Source of the DNA: an uncultured Bacteroidales bacterium
GTDB taxonomy: Bacteria > Bacteroidota > Bacteroidia > Bacteroidales > Bacteroidaceae
DNA length: 64,000 nucleotides
Assembly: GCA_902801475.1 (NCBI GenBank)
Contig: CADCIO010000016.1
Span: forward strand, 1 to 64,000
Direction: 5' to 3'
The notes below the pieces were generated by a model that searched no databases, was not told the origin of the DNA, and saw only the letters and a list, made by a program, of their open reading frames with translations. Below, in pieces: positions 17,759-27,000 of the stretch (the stretch's first letter is position 1; each line of letters starts with the position of its first letter). The position numbers and the translations under genes are program-made.

Positions 17759-20392
17759 ATGAGGATTCTAAGATTCATCATACTCACATCCGTCTTTCTG
17801 CTGTCTTCACTGGCGTCCCTCAAAGCGCAAGTGCAGGTAGAGCCTAACGTCGTGTACGGGCAGGAGAAGAAATACGAGATTGGAGGAATCGCTGTGGAAG
17901 GTGTCAAGAATTACGATGACTACATACTGATTGGACTCTCTGGACTCACCGTTGGCGAGATGATTTCTGTGCCTGGCGACGAGATTACGGCGGCAGTGAA
18001 GAGATACTGGAAGCAAGGACTCTTCTCTTCTGTGAAGATTACAGCAGACAGCATTGTGGATGACAAGGTCTATCTGAAAGTCTATCTGAACATGCGTCCA
18101 CGCGTGTCGCAAATCAACATCAATGGTGTGAAGAAGTCGGAACACGATGACCTACAGGAGAAGATGGGTATTGTGAAAGGTAACCAGCTCACACCCAACA
18201 TAGTGGACAAGGCGAAGATCATCGTCAAGAGATACTTTGAGGACAAGGGCTTCAAGAATGCAGAGGTGAACATCATGCAGCACGATGACCTTGCTCAGCC
18301 AGACCAACTCATTGTCGATGTGAACATTGACAAGAAGGAAAAGGTGAAGGTCAACAAGATTCACATCACAGGTAATGATCACCTTGCCACCAAGAAGTTC
18401 CATGGTGGTTTCTTCTCAGGCGGTCTCTTGAAGAAGACCAACGAGAAGGGCTTCAAGAGTTTCTTCAAAGCCAAGAAGTTCATTGCAGAGAAGTTTGAAG
18501 AGGACAAAGACCGCGTCATCGAGAAGTACAACGAACTAGGTTATCGTGATGCCTATATCTATGCCGACAGCGTGGTCAATGTGGGTGATAATCTAGTGGA
18601 TGTGTTCCTCCATATCGACGAAGGCGACAAATACTATATCCGCAATATCAACTGGGTGGGCAACACGCTCTATAAGACGGAAAACCTCAACCGAGTGCTG
18701 CAAATGAAGCGAGGTGATGTCTACAACAAGACGCACATTGCTAAACGTCTGCACACGGACGACCAGTCTGTCACCAACAGCTACTTTAACGAGGGTTATG
18801 TGTTCAACCGAGTGCAAGAAGTGGAAGTGGATGTGGACGGCGACTCCATTGACCTCGAAATCCGCATCTCTGAGGGTATTCAGGCCAGCATCAACAAAAT
18901 CAAGATTTATGGTAACACCCGTGTATATGAGGAGGTAGTACGCCGTGAGTTGTCGCTCAAACCTGGCGACCTCTTCAGCATGGACGCCTTTAAAGAGACG
19001 GCAATGGGCATTGCACAGATGGGACATTTCGACCCTGAAGCCCTCAATCCTAACGAATGGATTAAGCCCGACCAAATCAACGGAACGGTGGATCTCGAGA
19101 TTGGGTTGACGCCCAAAGCCAGTGACCAGATTGAGTTCTCACTGGGTTGGGGACAGACAGGTGTCATTGGTAAGGTGGGTCTGAAGTTCACCAACTTCTC
19201 CATGCGTAACCTCTTTGGCAAGAACCGACTCCATCGCGGCATCTTCCCACAGGGTGATGCACAGGAACTGGAACTTAGCGCCTCCACCAACGGCTCTTAC
19301 TACCAGTCGTATAGCATTTCATTCCTCGACCCCTGGTTTGGTCGCAAGCGTCCTAACCAACTCTCTGTCAGCGCGTTCTTCTCTCGTCAGACAGATATCA
19401 GCAGCAGCTACTACAACAGCAGCTACTACAACAACTACTACTCAATGCTGTATGGCTACGGCAACTACAACAGCAGCTACTACAACAACTACTCCAACTA
19501 TTACGACCCTGACAAGTACATCGAACTGTTTGGTGTGAGCATCGGCTTCGGAAAGCGCCTCTCATGGCCTGACAATAATTTCCGTTTCACTGCATCGTTG
19601 GGTTATACCCGTTACATGATGAAGGAATGGGAATATTTCATCATCCAGAACGGTAACTGTAACAACATCAACCTGACGCTCAGCCTGACACGATCCTCTC
19701 TCGACAATGCCCTCTTCCCACGTAGTGGTTCGCAAATCAGTGCATCTGTGTCGTTTACACCACCCTACTCGCTTTTCGACGGAGTGGACTACGAGCACAT
19801 GGCAACCAACTACCGCGACGCCAACTACCAGAGCGACATGAGCCGCAAGTACAAGTGGATCGAATACCACAAGTGGAAGTTCAACTCCCGCTTCTTCCTT
19901 CCACTTAGCAACACCAAGAAGTGCTTCGTGCTGATGTCACGCTTCGATTTCGGTTTGCTGGGTAATTACAACAAATATAAGAAGTCGCAATTCGAAACCT
20001 TCTACGTGGGCGGTGACGGTATGTCTGGCTACTCTTCTACATACTATTCCGAGACCATCGGATTACGTGGTTACGATAACGGTGCCCTCACACAAGGTTA
20101 CAACTATGGTTATGCCTACGACCGCATGACCCTCGAACTCCGCTACCCACTCTTGCTGCAAGGCTCTACCAACATCTATGCGTTGGCATTTGCAGAAGCT
20201 GGTAATGCGTGGACGGAGATCAAGAAGTTCAACCCCTTCGACATGAAACGCTCAGCAGGTTTTGGTGTGCGTCTCTTCCTCCCGATGGTGGGTCTGATGG
20301 GTATCGACTGGGCATATGGATTTGATAACATCAACGGTTCGAAGTCTTACAGCGGAAGCCAATTCCACTTTATCCTCGGCCAAGAATTTTAG
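17759..20392 (+). CDS. bamA: Outer-membrane protein assembly factor BamA
   Basis: BamA inserts beta-barrel proteins into the outer membrane. A signal peptide (ending LASLKAQ) is followed by POTRA repeats to about residue 430 (for example RPRVSQININGVKKSEHDDL) and the Omp85 barrel, ending in an aromatic residue (FHFILGQEF). Residues about 544-585 form a striking Ser/Tyr/Asn tract (repeats of SSYYN, NNYY) in what should be a surface loop. At 877 residues it is slightly long for the family. It is followed after 5 bp by the first of three OmpH/Skp chaperones, its usual partners. Confidence 0.95.
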   Translation: MRILRFIILTSVFLLSSLASLKAQVQVEPNVVYGQEKKYEIGGIAVEGVKNYDDYILIGLSGLTVGEMISVPGDEITAAVKRYWKQGLFSSVKITADSIVDDKVYLKVYLNMRPRVSQININGVKKSEHDDLQEKMGIVKGNQLTPNIVDKAKIIVKRYFEDKGFKNAEVNIMQHDDLAQPDQLIVDVNIDKKEKVKVNKIHITGNDHLATKKFHGGFFSGGLLKKTNEKGFKSFFKAKKFIAEKFEEDKDRVIEKYNELGYRDAYIYADSVVNVGDNLVDVFLHIDEGDKYYIRNINWVGNTLYKTENLNRVLQMKRGDVYNKTHIAKRLHTDDQSVTNSYFNEGYVFNRVQEVEVDVDGDSIDLEIRISEGIQASINKIKIYGNTRVYEEVVRRELSLKPGDLFSMDAFKETAMGIAQMGHFDPEALNPNEWIKPDQINGTVDLEIGLTPKASDQIEFSLGWGQTGVIGKVGLKFTNFSMRNLFGKNRLHRGIFPQGDAQELELSASTNGSYYQSYSISFLDPWFGRKRPNQLSVSAFFSRQTDISSSYYNSSYYNNYYSMLYGYGNYNSSYYNNYSNYYDPDKYIELFGVSIGFGKRLSWPDNNFRFTASLGYTRYMMKEWEYFIIQNGNCNNINLTLSLTRSSLDNALFPRSGSQISASVSFTPPYSLFDGVDYEHMATNYRDANYQSDMSRKYKWIEYHKWKFNSRFFLPLSNTKKCFVLMSRFDFGLLGNYNKYKKSQFETFYVGGDGMSGYSSTYYSETIGLRGYDNGALTQGYNYGYAYDRMTLELRYPLLLQGSTNIYALAFAEAGNAWTEIKKFNPFDMKRSAGFGVRLFLPMVGLMGIDWAYGFDNINGSKSYSGSQFHFILGQEF

Positions 20393-20397
20393 ACAAT

Positions 20398-20910
20398 ATG
20401 AAAAAGATTTTATTGATTATGACCGTGCTTTTGGCATCCATCGCTGCCAACGCACAGAAGTTCGCACTCGTCGATATGGAGTACATCCTCAAGAATGTGC
20501 CTGCCTACGAGCGTGCCAACGAACAATTGAACCAAGTATCCAAGCAGTGGGAAGGCGAAGTGGAGGCATTGCTCAACGAGGCCGAAACCCTCTACAAGAA
20601 ATATCAGTCGGAGTCAGTGTTCCTTTCCGACACACAAAAGACCAAGGCTGAGGAGGCCATCATGGCAAAGGAGAAGGAAGCCAGCGACCTGAAGAAGAAA
20701 TACTTCGGCAGCGAAGGCGAACTCTACAAAAAGCGCCAAAGCCTCCTCGCACCCATCCAGGACGAAATCTACAACGCCGTCAAGGACATTTGTGACCAGA
20801 AAGGCTACCAACTCGTTCTCGACCGCGCCTCTGGCGGCAGCATCATCTATGCTTCCCCCAAGATTGACATCAGCGAGGAAGTCCTCCAGAAACTGGGCTA
20901 CGCTCATTAA
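20398..20910 (+). CDS. OmpH/Skp family periplasmic chaperone (first of three)
   Basis: The product has 170 residues with a signal peptide (MKKILLIMTVLLASIAANAQ). The mature protein opens with KFALVDMEYILKNVPAYE, continues with a long charged coiled coil (about 45-115), and ends in the conserved YQLVLDRASGGSIIYASPKIDISEEVLQKL body. Skp trimers hold unfolded outer-membrane proteins between their tentacles for delivery to BamA, encoded 5 bp upstream. Its stop codon begins a 3' element that recurs after groEL. Confidence 0.92.
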   Translation: MKKILLIMTVLLASIAANAQKFALVDMEYILKNVPAYERANEQLNQVSKQWEGEVEALLNEAETLYKKYQSESVFLSDTQKTKAEEAIMAKEKEASDLKKKYFGSEGELYKKRQSLLAPIQDEIYNAVKDICDQKGYQLVLDRASGGSIIYASPKIDISEEVLQKLGYAH

Positions 20911-20944
20911 CCAGCCCACGCACTGGACGAACTTCTCCATCCGG
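20908..20944 (+). repeat. 3'-end element, copy A
   Basis: Starting at the TAA of the OmpH gene, 37 bp match the sequence after groEL (25098-25134) at 29 positions. The small hairpin CCAG-CCCACGCA-CTGG shows a compensated base-pair change relative to copy B. Confidence 0.45.
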
Positions 20945-21006
20945 AAGATTCCCCATTCAACCCATTAACCCCATAAGAAAATCAAAAATCAAATAACTAA
21001 ACAACA

Positions 21007-21498
21007 ATGAAAAAGATTATTTTTGCGATGCTCTTGGCTTTGCCAATGACCATGTTCGCACAGAAAATTGGACACGTAGATGTAGATGCAATTGCTCAGG
21101 GAATGACTGAGTACACAGCACTTCAGACAGAGATTCAGAACCTGCAGAAGCAGTTCCAGGACGAGCTTCAGCGCAAGCAGAACGACATCCAGGCTAAGGC
21201 TGATGCCTATGAGAAGGAAAAGGAAACCCTCTCTGAGACCCTCCGTACTTATCGTGAGCAGGACATCCAGAAGGCCATGCAGGAGTACCAGCAGTTTGGC
21301 GAGACCAGCGAGCAGGAACTGCAGAAGGTTTATCAGACCAAGATGACTGACATTCAGGAGAAAATCATGAAGGCAGTCCAAGAAGTAGGTGCTGCAGGTG
21401 GCTTCACTTACGTTCTTCCTGCTGGCGCCATCGCTTACATTGGTGCAGGTGCCTCAGACATCACCGACCAAGTAAAGGCTAAGTTGGGTGCAAAATAA
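21007..21498 (+). CDS. OmpH/Skp family periplasmic chaperone (second of three)
   Basis: The product has 163 residues with a signal peptide (MKKIIFAMLLALPMTMFAQ), the KIGHVDVDAIAQGMTEY start of the Skp body, and a Gln/Lys/Glu-rich coiled coil (about 40-115). It returns to the body with GGFTYVLPAGAIAYIGAGASDITDQVKAKLG. It lacks the Arg/Asp-rich tip of copy one and so has probably specialised. A gap of 96 bp separates it from the first copy. Confidence 0.92.
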   Translation: MKKIIFAMLLALPMTMFAQKIGHVDVDAIAQGMTEYTALQTEIQNLQKQFQDELQRKQNDIQAKADAYEKEKETLSETLRTYREQDIQKAMQEYQQFGETSEQELQKVYQTKMTDIQEKIMKAVQEVGAAGGFTYVLPAGAIAYIGAGASDITDQVKAKLGAK

Positions 21499-21500
21499 AG

Positions 21501-21597
21501 AGTTAAAAACTAAAAACTAAAAACTAAAAGTGATAGAATCCACTTCCGAATGGCAAGTAACTTATACTTTTAGTTTTTAACTTTTAACTTTTAGTTT
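21501..21597. repeat. Inverted 7-bp repeat arrays between the second and third OmpH genes
   Basis: The left arm (21501-21531) repeats AAAACTA with a 7-bp period; the right arm (21567-21597) is its approximate reverse complement (TTTTTAG/TTTTAAC units). Between them lies about 35 bp of ordinary sequence. The folded RNA would form a long AU-rich hairpin within the operon. A very similar array occurs at 56407-56500. Confidence 0.7.
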
Positions 21598-21598
21598 A

Positions 21599-22153
21599 AT
21601 GAAACGATTCCTCATTCTCATAGCACTGTTTTCTTGTGCTGGCCTCATCGCAGCACAGGAAACAGTGCTTTCCTCTTCTGATACACCCCAGCAGGTGATT
21701 ATCCAGCCGCAGCCCTTCGGCTACCTCTCTTACAATGACGTGCTTCACGCCATGCCCCAATACCAGCAGGCGATGAAGAGCTTGGAGGAACTGAAGAAGA
21801 CTTACGACCAAGAGATGGAACGCTCTGAGAAAGACTTCTCCAAGAAATTCACAGAATACCTCGACGGACAGAAGACTTTCCCTGAGAACATCATGCTCAA
21901 ACGTCAAAAGGAACTGCAACAGCTGATGGATCAAAGCCTCCAGTTCAGAAAGGAAGCACAGGAACTGCTCACCAAGGCAGAGGAAGAACTCATGGAACCT
22001 GTCCATGCGCTGCTGAAAGAAGCTATCGATGCTGTCGGCAAGAAACGCAACTACGCCTACGTGCTCAACACCGATGTCAACGCCTACCCCTACATCAGTA
22101 GCGATGGTGAGAACTGCACCGATGCTGTCCTCGCACAGCTTGGCATCAAATAG
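21599..22153 (+). CDS. OmpH/Skp family periplasmic chaperone (third of three)
   Basis: The product has 184 residues with a signal peptide (MKRFLILIALFSCAGLIAAQ). It is the most divergent of the three: the body begins FGYLSYNDVLHAMPQYQQAM, followed by a coiled coil (about 65-135, EELKKTYDQEMERSEKDF), then YAYVLNTDVNAYPYISSDGENCTDAVLAQLGIK. It contains a Cys near the C terminus that the others lack. It is followed 17 bp later by murI. Confidence 0.88.
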   Translation: MKRFLILIALFSCAGLIAAQETVLSSSDTPQQVIIQPQPFGYLSYNDVLHAMPQYQQAMKSLEELKKTYDQEMERSEKDFSKKFTEYLDGQKTFPENIMLKRQKELQQLMDQSLQFRKEAQELLTKAEEELMEPVHALLKEAIDAVGKKRNYAYVLNTDVNAYPYISSDGENCTDAVLAQLGIK

Positions 22154-22170
22154 TAAATTATCAATTTGAA

Positions 22171-23022
22171 ATGACCACGGGTTCCATCGGCATCTTCGAT
22201 TCTGGCTATGGCGGCTTGACCATCCTTGATGGTATCCGCCAGCGTATGCCCGAGTACGACTACATCTATCTCGGCGACAATGCACGTGCCCCCTACGGTA
22301 CGCGTTCGTTCGACGTGGTGTATGAGTTCACACTCCAAGCCGTCAAGAAACTCTTCGAGATGGGCTGTCCGCTCGTCATCTTGGGCTGCAACACAGCCTC
22401 AGCCAAAGCCCTGCGTTCCATTCAGCAGAAGTATCTGCCCACAGCTGCTCCCGACCGTCGTGTGCTGGGCGTCATCCGTCCCACAGCCGAAATCGTGGGC
22501 GAGCTATCCCACACCAAACATATTGGCGTACTTGCCACAGAGGGCACCATCAAGTCCCAATCCTACAACCTAGAAATCGAAAAGCTCTATCCCGACTGCA
22601 CCGTCGTCGGACAAGCTTGTCCCATGTGGGTGCCTTTAGTCGAGAACAACGAGTTCGACAAACCAGGTGCCGACTACTTCGTCAAGGACTCCCTCCTGAA
22701 GCTCATCGACCAAGATCCCCTCATCGACACCATCATCCTTGGCTGCACCCACTTCCCCTTGTTGCTCCCCAAGATAGAGCAGCAACTCGCCCAACTCTCA
22801 ACTATAAACTCTAAATCTTCAACTATAAAACTCATTCCCCAAGGTCAATACATCGCCTCCAGCCTTGAGGACTATCTCAATCGCCACCCAGAAATGGACG
22901 TACGACTCACCCGTGGAGGTACCTGCCAATACCTCACCACAGAATCCGCCACCAAATTCCGTGAAAGCGCCACTCTCTTTCTCAACGAAGAGGTAGATGT
23001 ACAACGCATCACTCTCAACTGA
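22171..23022 (+). CDS. murI: Glutamate racemase
   Basis: The enzyme converts L- to D-glutamate for peptidoglycan. IGIFDSGYGGLTIL near the N terminus supplies the catalytic Asp/Ser region, and the two catalytic cysteines are Cys73 (GCNTASAK) and Cys192 (GCTHFPLL). At 283 residues it has a normal length. It closes the envelope operon, giving a set that joins lipid carrier, barrel assembly and cell-wall precursor genes. No terminator is visible; the next 150 bp are a degenerate repeat array. Confidence 0.95.
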   Translation: MTTGSIGIFDSGYGGLTILDGIRQRMPEYDYIYLGDNARAPYGTRSFDVVYEFTLQAVKKLFEMGCPLVILGCNTASAKALRSIQQKYLPTAAPDRRVLGVIRPTAEIVGELSHTKHIGVLATEGTIKSQSYNLEIEKLYPDCTVVGQACPMWVPLVENNEFDKPGADYFVKDSLLKLIDQDPLIDTIILGCTHFPLLLPKIEQQLAQLSTINSKSSTIKLIPQGQYIASSLEDYLNRHPEMDVRLTRGGTCQYLTTESATKFRESATLFLNEEVDVQRITLN

Positions 23023-23026
23023 ACCT

Positions 23027-23128
23027 TTTGTCCTGCGCATGGACTGCTTTTGTCACCTTTCATGCCACTTTGTCACCTCTGTCAGTCTTTCCTTGCATTG
23101 GCATCGTCTTTGTCAATAGTTTTTGTGG
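23027..23128. repeat. Degenerate 20-22-bp array upstream of groES
   Basis: TTTGTC (or a variant) begins units at 23027, 23049, 23069, 23089 (degenerate) and 23109, that is steps of 22, 20, 20 and 20 bp. Inside are several TGNCA pentamers in direct orientation: 23051, 23063, 23071, 23080 and 23111, with TGCCA-N3-TGTCA at 23063-23075. No CIRCE (TTAGCACTC-N9-GAGTGCTAA) is present. The array lies 50-150 bp before the groES ATG. Confidence 0.55.
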
Positions 23129-23177
23129 TATCGAAATTCTATACATAATTAATAATAAACTCAAAAACTAAAGAATT

Positions 23178-23450
23178 ATGAACATTCAACCATTGGCAGA
23201 CAGGGTGCTGGTGCTCCCTAAGCCTGCGGAAGAAAAGACGGTGGGTGGTATTATTATCCCCGACACTGCAAAGGAAAAGCCCCTGCAGGGCGAAGTTGTT
23301 GCTTGTGGCAACGGTACGAAGGATGAGGAAATGGTGGTCAAGGTAGGCGACCAGGTTCTCTATGGTAAGTACTCAGGCACTGAACTCGAATATGAGGGTG
23401 TGAAGTACCTGATGATGAGACAGAGCGACGTACTCGCTATTCTTAAATAA
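23178..23450 (+). CDS. groES: Co-chaperonin GroES
   Basis: The product has 90 residues. It starts [14 protein letters not shown], carries the mobile-loop region [18 protein letters not shown] and ends [13 protein letters not shown]. It caps the GroEL ring in the cytoplasm. It lies 21 bp before groEL, in one operon. No perfect TAnnTTTG box is seen upstream; the sequence near 23117-23125 (TAGTTTTTG) has one extra base. Regulation may involve the repeat array described at 23027. Confidence 0.97.
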   Translation: MNIQPLADRVLVLPKPAEEKTVGGIIIPDTAKEKPLQGEVVACGNGTKDEEMVVKVGDQVLYGKYSGTELEYEGVKYLMMRQSDVLAILK

Positions 23451-25097
<1,647 letters not shown>

Positions 25098-25100
<3 letters not shown>

Positions 25101-25134
25101 CAAGCCCACGCGCTTGGCGTTTTTCTCCATGCGG
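25098..25134 (+). repeat. 3'-end element, copy B
   Basis: Related to 20908-20944; both start at the stop codon. The hairpin here is CAAG-CCCACGCG-CTTG, so the second pair is A-U instead of C-G. The conserved loop CCCACGC and downstream TTCTCCAT suggest an RNA element, though two copies are thin evidence. Confidence 0.45.
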
Positions 25135-25189
25135 CTAGTTGCGCATTTGGTTTCTATTCAGATAGAAAGATAGTTATACACATAATGAA

Positions 25190-25228
25190 GAAAAGGCTTC
25201 AGTACAGAACGTATTGGAGCCTTTTTTG
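25190..25228 (+). terminator. groESL terminator
   Basis: An 11-bp stem (AAAAGGCTTCA / TGGAGCCTTTT, one G-U pair) with a 13-nt loop is followed by a T-run. Confidence 0.8.
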
Positions 25229-25236
25229 TGCTCTTT

Positions 25237-25268
25237 TTTGTTCATTCCAATCATTATGCTTATCTTTG
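25237..25268 (+). promoter_or_regulatory. Promoter of the DUF4861 gene
   Basis: -33 TTTG (25237-25240), a 20-bp spacer and -7 TATCTTTG (25261-25268) match the Bacteroidetes consensus. The ATG follows 24 nt later. Confidence 0.75.
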
Positions 25269-25292
25269 CCACATCAATCAACTAACTGACTT

Positions 25293-26555
25293 ATGAAAAA
25301 GACCTTTAGCTTTGTGTTGGGAGCTTTGTTTGCTTTATTGGCTCATGCTCAGCAGAAGACGACCATTGTGGTGACGAACCCTGTGAAGACGGTTCGTGTG
25401 GAAATGGTGGAAGTGGATGCCTCGCTCATCAAGAAGAAACTGGATATAACCTCGCCGCTTGAAGACCTTCGTCTAGTGGTGACAGATGCCAACAATCAAG
25501 AGATTCCTTCGCAAATAACGTGGGATGGCAAGTTGATTTTCCAGGTGGGAGTTGGCGAGAAGGGTAAGTCTGTTTATTATGTGCAGGAACTCAATCCGCA
25601 GTCATACGAAGTGAAAGCCAAGGGTCGGTTGTTTGTGGAACGTCAGGATGAATTTGGTTGGGAGAATGACAAGGTGGCTTATCGTGTCTATGGGCATGGA
25701 GCAGCTGTGGGATATGACTTCTTCAACAAGAGCACGTCGGACTTGATGCTCGACTATTGGTATGCCTCTGAACAGAATCAGGAGATGCGCTCAGTGAGTC
25801 AGCAATTGAATGAAAGAGGCTATAGAGACTTGGCTGACCAGCTGTATAATGCCTTCAGCTATCATGTGGATCATGGGAAGGGAATGGACTGCTACACAGT
25901 AGGTCCTACCCTTGGAGGTGGCGCCAATGCCCTCCTGAATGACGATGGTTCCCTCTTCATGCCACAATGCTACAAGACCTTCGAGATTCTTGATAATGGA
26001 CCTCTTCGCTTCACAGTACGCTTCAACTATCCAGAACAGGAATTCAATGGGGAGAAAGTGACGGAGACACGCACTATTTCATTGGATGCAGGTAGTCAGT
26101 TCAATCGTGTTACTGTCGCTTATCAGGGACTTTCCAAGCCTACCCAGATGGCAGCAGGAATAGTTATCCACAAGAACAATCCTTCTGCTTATGTGCTCTC
26201 CCAAGAAAGCGGCTATATGGGCTATGAGGATTTGGGCGACGCCTCTGTCTATAGCGCCAAATACAGAGATACCCTTGCCAAGCAGATGGGCAAAATCTAC
26301 GTGGGCGTACTCTTCCCAAACAAAGACATCGCAATGTCGTATCAGCAGCGTGAGAATGGCATTGCTACAGGTCATATCCTTGCCACCAGCCAATTGTCAA
26401 CTGTCAAGAATCAACAGTCAACTTATACATATTATTTTGGCTCAGGATGGGACAAGAATCCCAACACAGGTTTCCATTCCCTGACGGATTGGGAAGCGCA
26501 TTTGAGCCAAGCAGCCATGAATGTAAGAAACCCCTTAAAGATAAGTGTGAAATGA
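25293..26555 (+). CDS. DUF4861 family secreted protein
   Basis: The product has 420 residues with a signal peptide (MKKTFSFVLGALFALLAHAQ). It carries a DUF4861 fold: an N-terminal beta-sandwich (VTNPVKTVRVEMVEVDASLI) and a large beta-rich domain with GHGAAVGYDFFNKSTSD and MDCYTVGPTLGGGANALL. Distant relatives occur near pectin and rhamnogalacturonan degradation genes, so a carbohydrate role in periplasm or surface is possible but unproven. It shares an ATGA overlap with the FHA gene. Confidence 0.75.
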   Translation: MKKTFSFVLGALFALLAHAQQKTTIVVTNPVKTVRVEMVEVDASLIKKKLDITSPLEDLRLVVTDANNQEIPSQITWDGKLIFQVGVGEKGKSVYYVQELNPQSYEVKAKGRLFVERQDEFGWENDKVAYRVYGHGAAVGYDFFNKSTSDLMLDYWYASEQNQEMRSVSQQLNERGYRDLADQLYNAFSYHVDHGKGMDCYTVGPTLGGGANALLNDDGSLFMPQCYKTFEILDNGPLRFTVRFNYPEQEFNGEKVTETRTISLDAGSQFNRVTVAYQGLSKPTQMAAGIVIHKNNPSAYVLSQESGYMGYEDLGDASVYSAKYRDTLAKQMGKIYVGVLFPNKDIAMSYQQRENGIATGHILATSQLSTVKNQQSTYTYYFGSGWDKNPNTGFHSLTDWEAHLSQAAMNVRNPLKISVK

Positions 26556-26977
26556 AGACATATATAGAAATAGAAGGTAAGCAGGTGGATTTGGAAAGCC
26601 ACTTGTCGAAAGCACGCACCATTGTCACTTTGGGTAAGAATTCAGAGGAGGCTTATAATGTGATAGCTCTGGAAGATGACAGCATAGACCTCTTCCAATG
26701 CCAGTTCACACGCACTTCAGCAGGGAATTGGAAAGTCCAAAATGGTCAATGGAAAACAGAGTGTCCCAAGGGTATCCGTTCACGGCTCCAACACGCTTGC
26801 AACCTTTGTATGGGCAGATGTGTGAACTCGCGTCCTGCCCATCCTACTTATAGTTGGAGAGCACCAAAAAACTCCACCCGACTGAATGGGGTGGAGCTAA
26901 CTCATGAGGGAATGGAACTGAAAGATGGCGATGTAATAGAAGCGGGTAATCTCCGACTTTCAGTCGTAATAGTCTAA
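26552..26977 (+). CDS. FHA-domain-like protein
   Basis: The ATG at 26552 overlaps the DUF4861 stop (ATGA), indicating coupled translation; the product is 141 residues without a signal peptide. The pattern TIVTLGKNSEEAYNVIAL, then STRLNGVELTHEGMELKDGDVIEAG, matches the start and end of a forkhead-associated fold (phosphothreonine reader). The usual Gly-Arg and Ser-x2-His of the phosphopeptide pocket are replaced or missing (LGKNS; QCQFTRT), so binding of phosphothreonine is uncertain. A Cys-rich insert (HACNLCMGRCVNSRP) is unusual and could hold a metal. Confidence 0.6.
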   Translation: MKTYIEIEGKQVDLESHLSKARTIVTLGKNSEEAYNVIALEDDSIDLFQCQFTRTSAGNWKVQNGQWKTECPKGIRSRLQHACNLCMGRCVNSRPAHPTYSWRAPKNSTRLNGVELTHEGMELKDGDVIEAGNLRLSVVIV

Positions 26978-26986
26978 AGTTGAGGA

Positions 26987-27000
26987 TTTAGAGTTTAGAG
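26987..27000. repeat. 7-bp repeat at the 3' end of the C26-M19 gene
   Basis: Two copies of TTTAGAG lie in tandem and include the stop codon (minus strand TAA, 26988-26990). It resembles the heptamer arrays at 21501, 56407 and 59360. Confidence 0.4.

Noticed and set aside
23023..23177. HrcA/CIRCE control of groESL
   Set aside because: The CIRCE inverted repeat is absent; only the TTTGTC/TGNCA repeats are seen.
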